Source of the DNA: Archivesica marissinica
Taxonomy: Eukaryota > Mollusca > Bivalvia > Venerida > Vesicomyidae
DNA: 64,000 nucleotides
NCBI GenBank assembly: GCA_014843695.1
Contig: CM026386.1
Coordinates: 19,397,973-19,461,972, forward strand
Direction of reading: 5' to 3'
Each line of letters starts with the position of its first letter. Position 1 is the first letter of the stretch. Made by a program: the position numbers and the translations under genes. Of the stretch, positions 62,045 through 64,000 are shown one piece after another. The notes beneath the pieces are model-generated. The model saw only the letters and a list, made by a program, of their open reading frames with translations, did no database searches and was not told the origin of the DNA.

Positions 62045-62412
62045 CTTAGCTGAAGTCAGGATCTGTTTGATTGACAGGTTTGCTGGGTAGCTGAAGTCAG
62101 GATCTGTTTGACTAGTTTGCTTGGTAGCTGAAGTCAGGATGTTTGAGGATGTTTGATTGACAGGTTTGCTGGGTAGCTGAAGTCAGGATCTGTTTGATTG
62201 GCAGGTTTGCTGGGTAGCTGAAGTCGGGATCTGTTTGATTGACAGGTTTGCTGGGTAGCTGAAGTCAGGATCTGTTTGATTGACAGGTTTGCTGGGTAGC
62301 TGAAGTTAGGTTCTGTTTGATTGACAGGTTTGCTGGGTAACTGAAGTCGGGATCTGTTTGATCGACATGTTTGCTGGGTAGCTGAAGTCAGGATCTGTTT
62401 GTTTGACAGGTG
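62045..62412. repeat. 41-bp minisatellite
   Basis: About nine imperfect units containing TAGCTGAAGTCAGGATCTGT and TTGATTGACAGGTTTGCTGG, with one shortened unit near 62115-62155. It lies in POLE intron 1. Confidence 0.95.
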
Positions 62413-63187
62413 AAAAGGACACTTGTCCGGGACTAAATTTCGAGACGTGCATGCCCGGCGTAATTTTACACCTGTACCAGGCGTCTGGTGATTGGATTTG
62501 TCCAGCCCTGAATTATAAATGCTATTTGCTATCTTCCCCACATCGGTAGTTTGATCGGACAGTAATTTTGAATGTTATCCTCTGACCCTAATATCTGTGA
62601 ATACTACTGAGCGTTGATATCAGAATAAACCACACATGCTCATTGTGTTCACTATTGACAACTTCCAGCTCATTGTGTTCACTATTGACAACTTCCAACA
62701 AGTTGCACTCGTTAAATTTTCGTTCGTGTAGTCAATATTTAGGTGAAGTTCAATAAATTTGTTGTCTTAAAGACTGCATTTGACATGTGTAAGGTGCCTG
62801 CTACTCATGTGACGTCACATGATTTCCTTATAACAGGGCGTTCATTTGACCCGAGCTCCCGGGTTTTGACGCACGAAAATCTCTAAAAACTCTTATTATT
62901 TGTACAGGTTATTGCTAATGTCACCGGTTATCAGTATAGCCAGGATAGATTAGATTAATTCTGGGAAGGTTTTGCGACGACTGTTGGGGAAATGGTATGG
63001 GGTCATATAATGGGGGACCAAACTTCATACATGAAAGCTATGAACAATAACACATTTTATGCACTGTAGCCCAGGTAGATGCTACTTCTTATACCCTGTG
63101 ACCAGCAGACTATTCATACACGATTGCTTCATCTATATGTCTGATCCTGTTTTAGCGATGAATTTGTATAAAACAATTTAATTTTAG
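62413..63187. other. POLE: POLE intron 1, last part
   Basis: Contains a direct duplication of a 30-bp segment (CTCATTGTGTTCACTATTGA at 62639 and 62669). Otherwise no feature. The intron ends in AATTTAATTTTAG at 63187. Confidence 0.6.
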
Positions 63188-63314
63188 GAGGGAGGAATCT
63201 GCGGAGAAGCGTTTGACGAGATCACGTGTGAATGACGAGATTGATGTGAAGTTTGGATATGAGCGATACAAGGAACCGCCAGAGAAAGTTGGATGGCTCA
63301 TCAACATGCATCCA
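63188..63314 (+). CDS. POLE: DNA polymerase epsilon catalytic subunit, exon 2
   Basis: A 127-bp exon between acceptor AATTTTAG and donor CATCCA before GTAGGT. It encodes [16 protein letters not shown], then [11 protein letters not shown], then [15 protein letters not shown]. The second half matches the highly conserved POLE N-terminal block (human: [20 protein letters not shown], then NMHP). POLE is the leading-strand replicative polymerase in the nucleus. This block precedes the exonuclease and polymerase domains, which must lie beyond the window. The split Gly codon joins exon 1 in frame. There was no Met-initiated open frame to reveal it. Confidence 0.95.
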
Positions 63315-63689
63315 GTAGGTGTAGTTTGTCAAATTCTTTTCGAGTGAGGAAGCTATCCAGCTGGCTGTGTGGATGGTATGTGGTTCTACCTGGGGTCTTC
63401 CCCCAATAACAGCTGGAGAGTAGCCATGGCCTAAGATGTTGGTGCGACTTTATAAAACCCCAAAGGCAAACGAATTAACACATTTATGTAATCTCCAACA
63501 AGATCTTGAGCATTTGAACAGTTTGTGATATGAAAATGCATTTAGGAATTTACACATGAAATTAAAAATTGGCTTTGTTTTAAAATTTAAAATGGAAACG
63601 TAAATTTAAATATCAATGGATTGTTTAGGATTGCTTGCATGTTGGCCATTATATATTAGATGTCTAGCCAAAAGATATGTTCTGCTATA
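63315..63689. other. POLE: POLE intron 2, first part
   Basis: No feature recognised. The next POLE exon is not in the window. Confidence 0.6.
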
Positions 63690-63875
63690 TTTACTATCGG
63701 TAGATAGGTGTAACGCTATATTTATCATCGTTAGATAGGTGTGATGCTATATTTACCATCGTTAGATAGGTATGACGCTATATTTACCATCGTTAGATAA
63801 GATAGGTGTAACGCTATATTTACCATCGTTAGATAAGATAGGTGTGACGCTATATTTACTATCGTTAGATAGTTG
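63690..63875. repeat. 31/36-bp minisatellite
   Basis: Six units containing GCTATATTTACCATCGTTAG and ATAGGTGTGAC. Some units have a 5-bp GATAA duplication in the linker. It lies in POLE intron 2. Confidence 0.93.
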
Positions 63876-63965
63876 CAACATGAACAAACGCTTTCATGTG
63901 CTATATATTTTATTTTATTTTTTAATATTTCGTAATAAACGCGTTGACAATTTCAAATATTTCCA

Positions 63966-64000
63966 GGCTCATTCTAGGTCCGTATTTTTGGTAGAAGTGC
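63966..64000 (+). mobile_element. interspersed repeat F, start of a third copy
   Basis: GGCTCATTCTAGGTCCGTAT and TTTTGGTAGAAGTG match the start of the copy at 51809 (GGTTCATTCTAGGTCAGAAT, ATTTGGGAGAAGTG). It is cut by the window end. Confidence 0.7.

Noticed and set aside
62134..62541. A 135-codon minus-strand frame
   Set aside because: Most of it is the 41-bp minisatellite. The remainder has no recognisable domain.

Overview
The window looks like nuclear DNA from a repeat-rich invertebrate animal. It has spliced genes with GT-AG introns, tRNA-headed SINEs, a non-LTR retrotransposon, TA- and TTAA-flanked MITEs, and very long tandem arrays. Some repeats resemble families I associate with molluscs and other marine invertebrates, but the species cannot be fixed from the sequence alone. 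About two thirds of the window is tandem repeat, and nearly every long open reading frame is an artefact of it. The real coding content is a few short exons. LAYOUT: 1-12219 is a 43/55-bp satellite that runs off the left edge. 12220-13219 is a 1000-N gap. 13220-18966 is an unrelated 56/58-bp GC-rich satellite. 19.0-24.7 kb is gene-associated DNA full of nested SINEs and MITEs. 24979-50299 is a giant array of about 840 units of 27 and 30 bp, with a second 1000-N gap at 40904-41903. 50.3-58.9 kb is intronic and intergenic DNA with more SINEs, MITEs and a 5'-truncated LINE (57023-58640). 58.9-64 kb is the start of a second gene, with minisatellites in its introns.
GENES: Two conserved genes are recognisable, transcribed away from each other. 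On the minus strand is the mitochondrial large-subunit ribosomal protein mL40 (MRPL40). I can assemble four exons: 52247-52327, 51373-51528, 24706-24904 and 19503-19685. All three internal junctions keep reading phase, and the joined protein of about 205 residues follows the mL40 family to a stop codon. The first exon, with the initiator Met, was not found. On the plus strand is the catalytic subunit of DNA polymerase epsilon (POLE): exon 1 at 58986-59047 and exon 2 at 63188-63314, with matching phase and a perfect 12-bp E2F consensus 94 bp upstream of the ATG.
MAIN POINT: The 25-kb array lies entirely inside one intron of MRPL40 and stops 74 bp from the 3' splice site. In the sense of the MRPL40 transcript nearly every unit carries a pyrimidine-rich tract ending in AG, so each resembles a 3' splice site. 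The 74 bp holding the true acceptor contains two blocks of the repeat unit in the same order, so the array may have grown from the intron's own acceptor region. Three other mobile elements sit at functional edges of the same gene: a MITE at position +4 of a 5' splice site, a SINE whose target duplication forms the pyrimidine tract of a 3' splice site, and a TTAA-flanked MITE 13 nt after the stop codon that carries an AATAAA.
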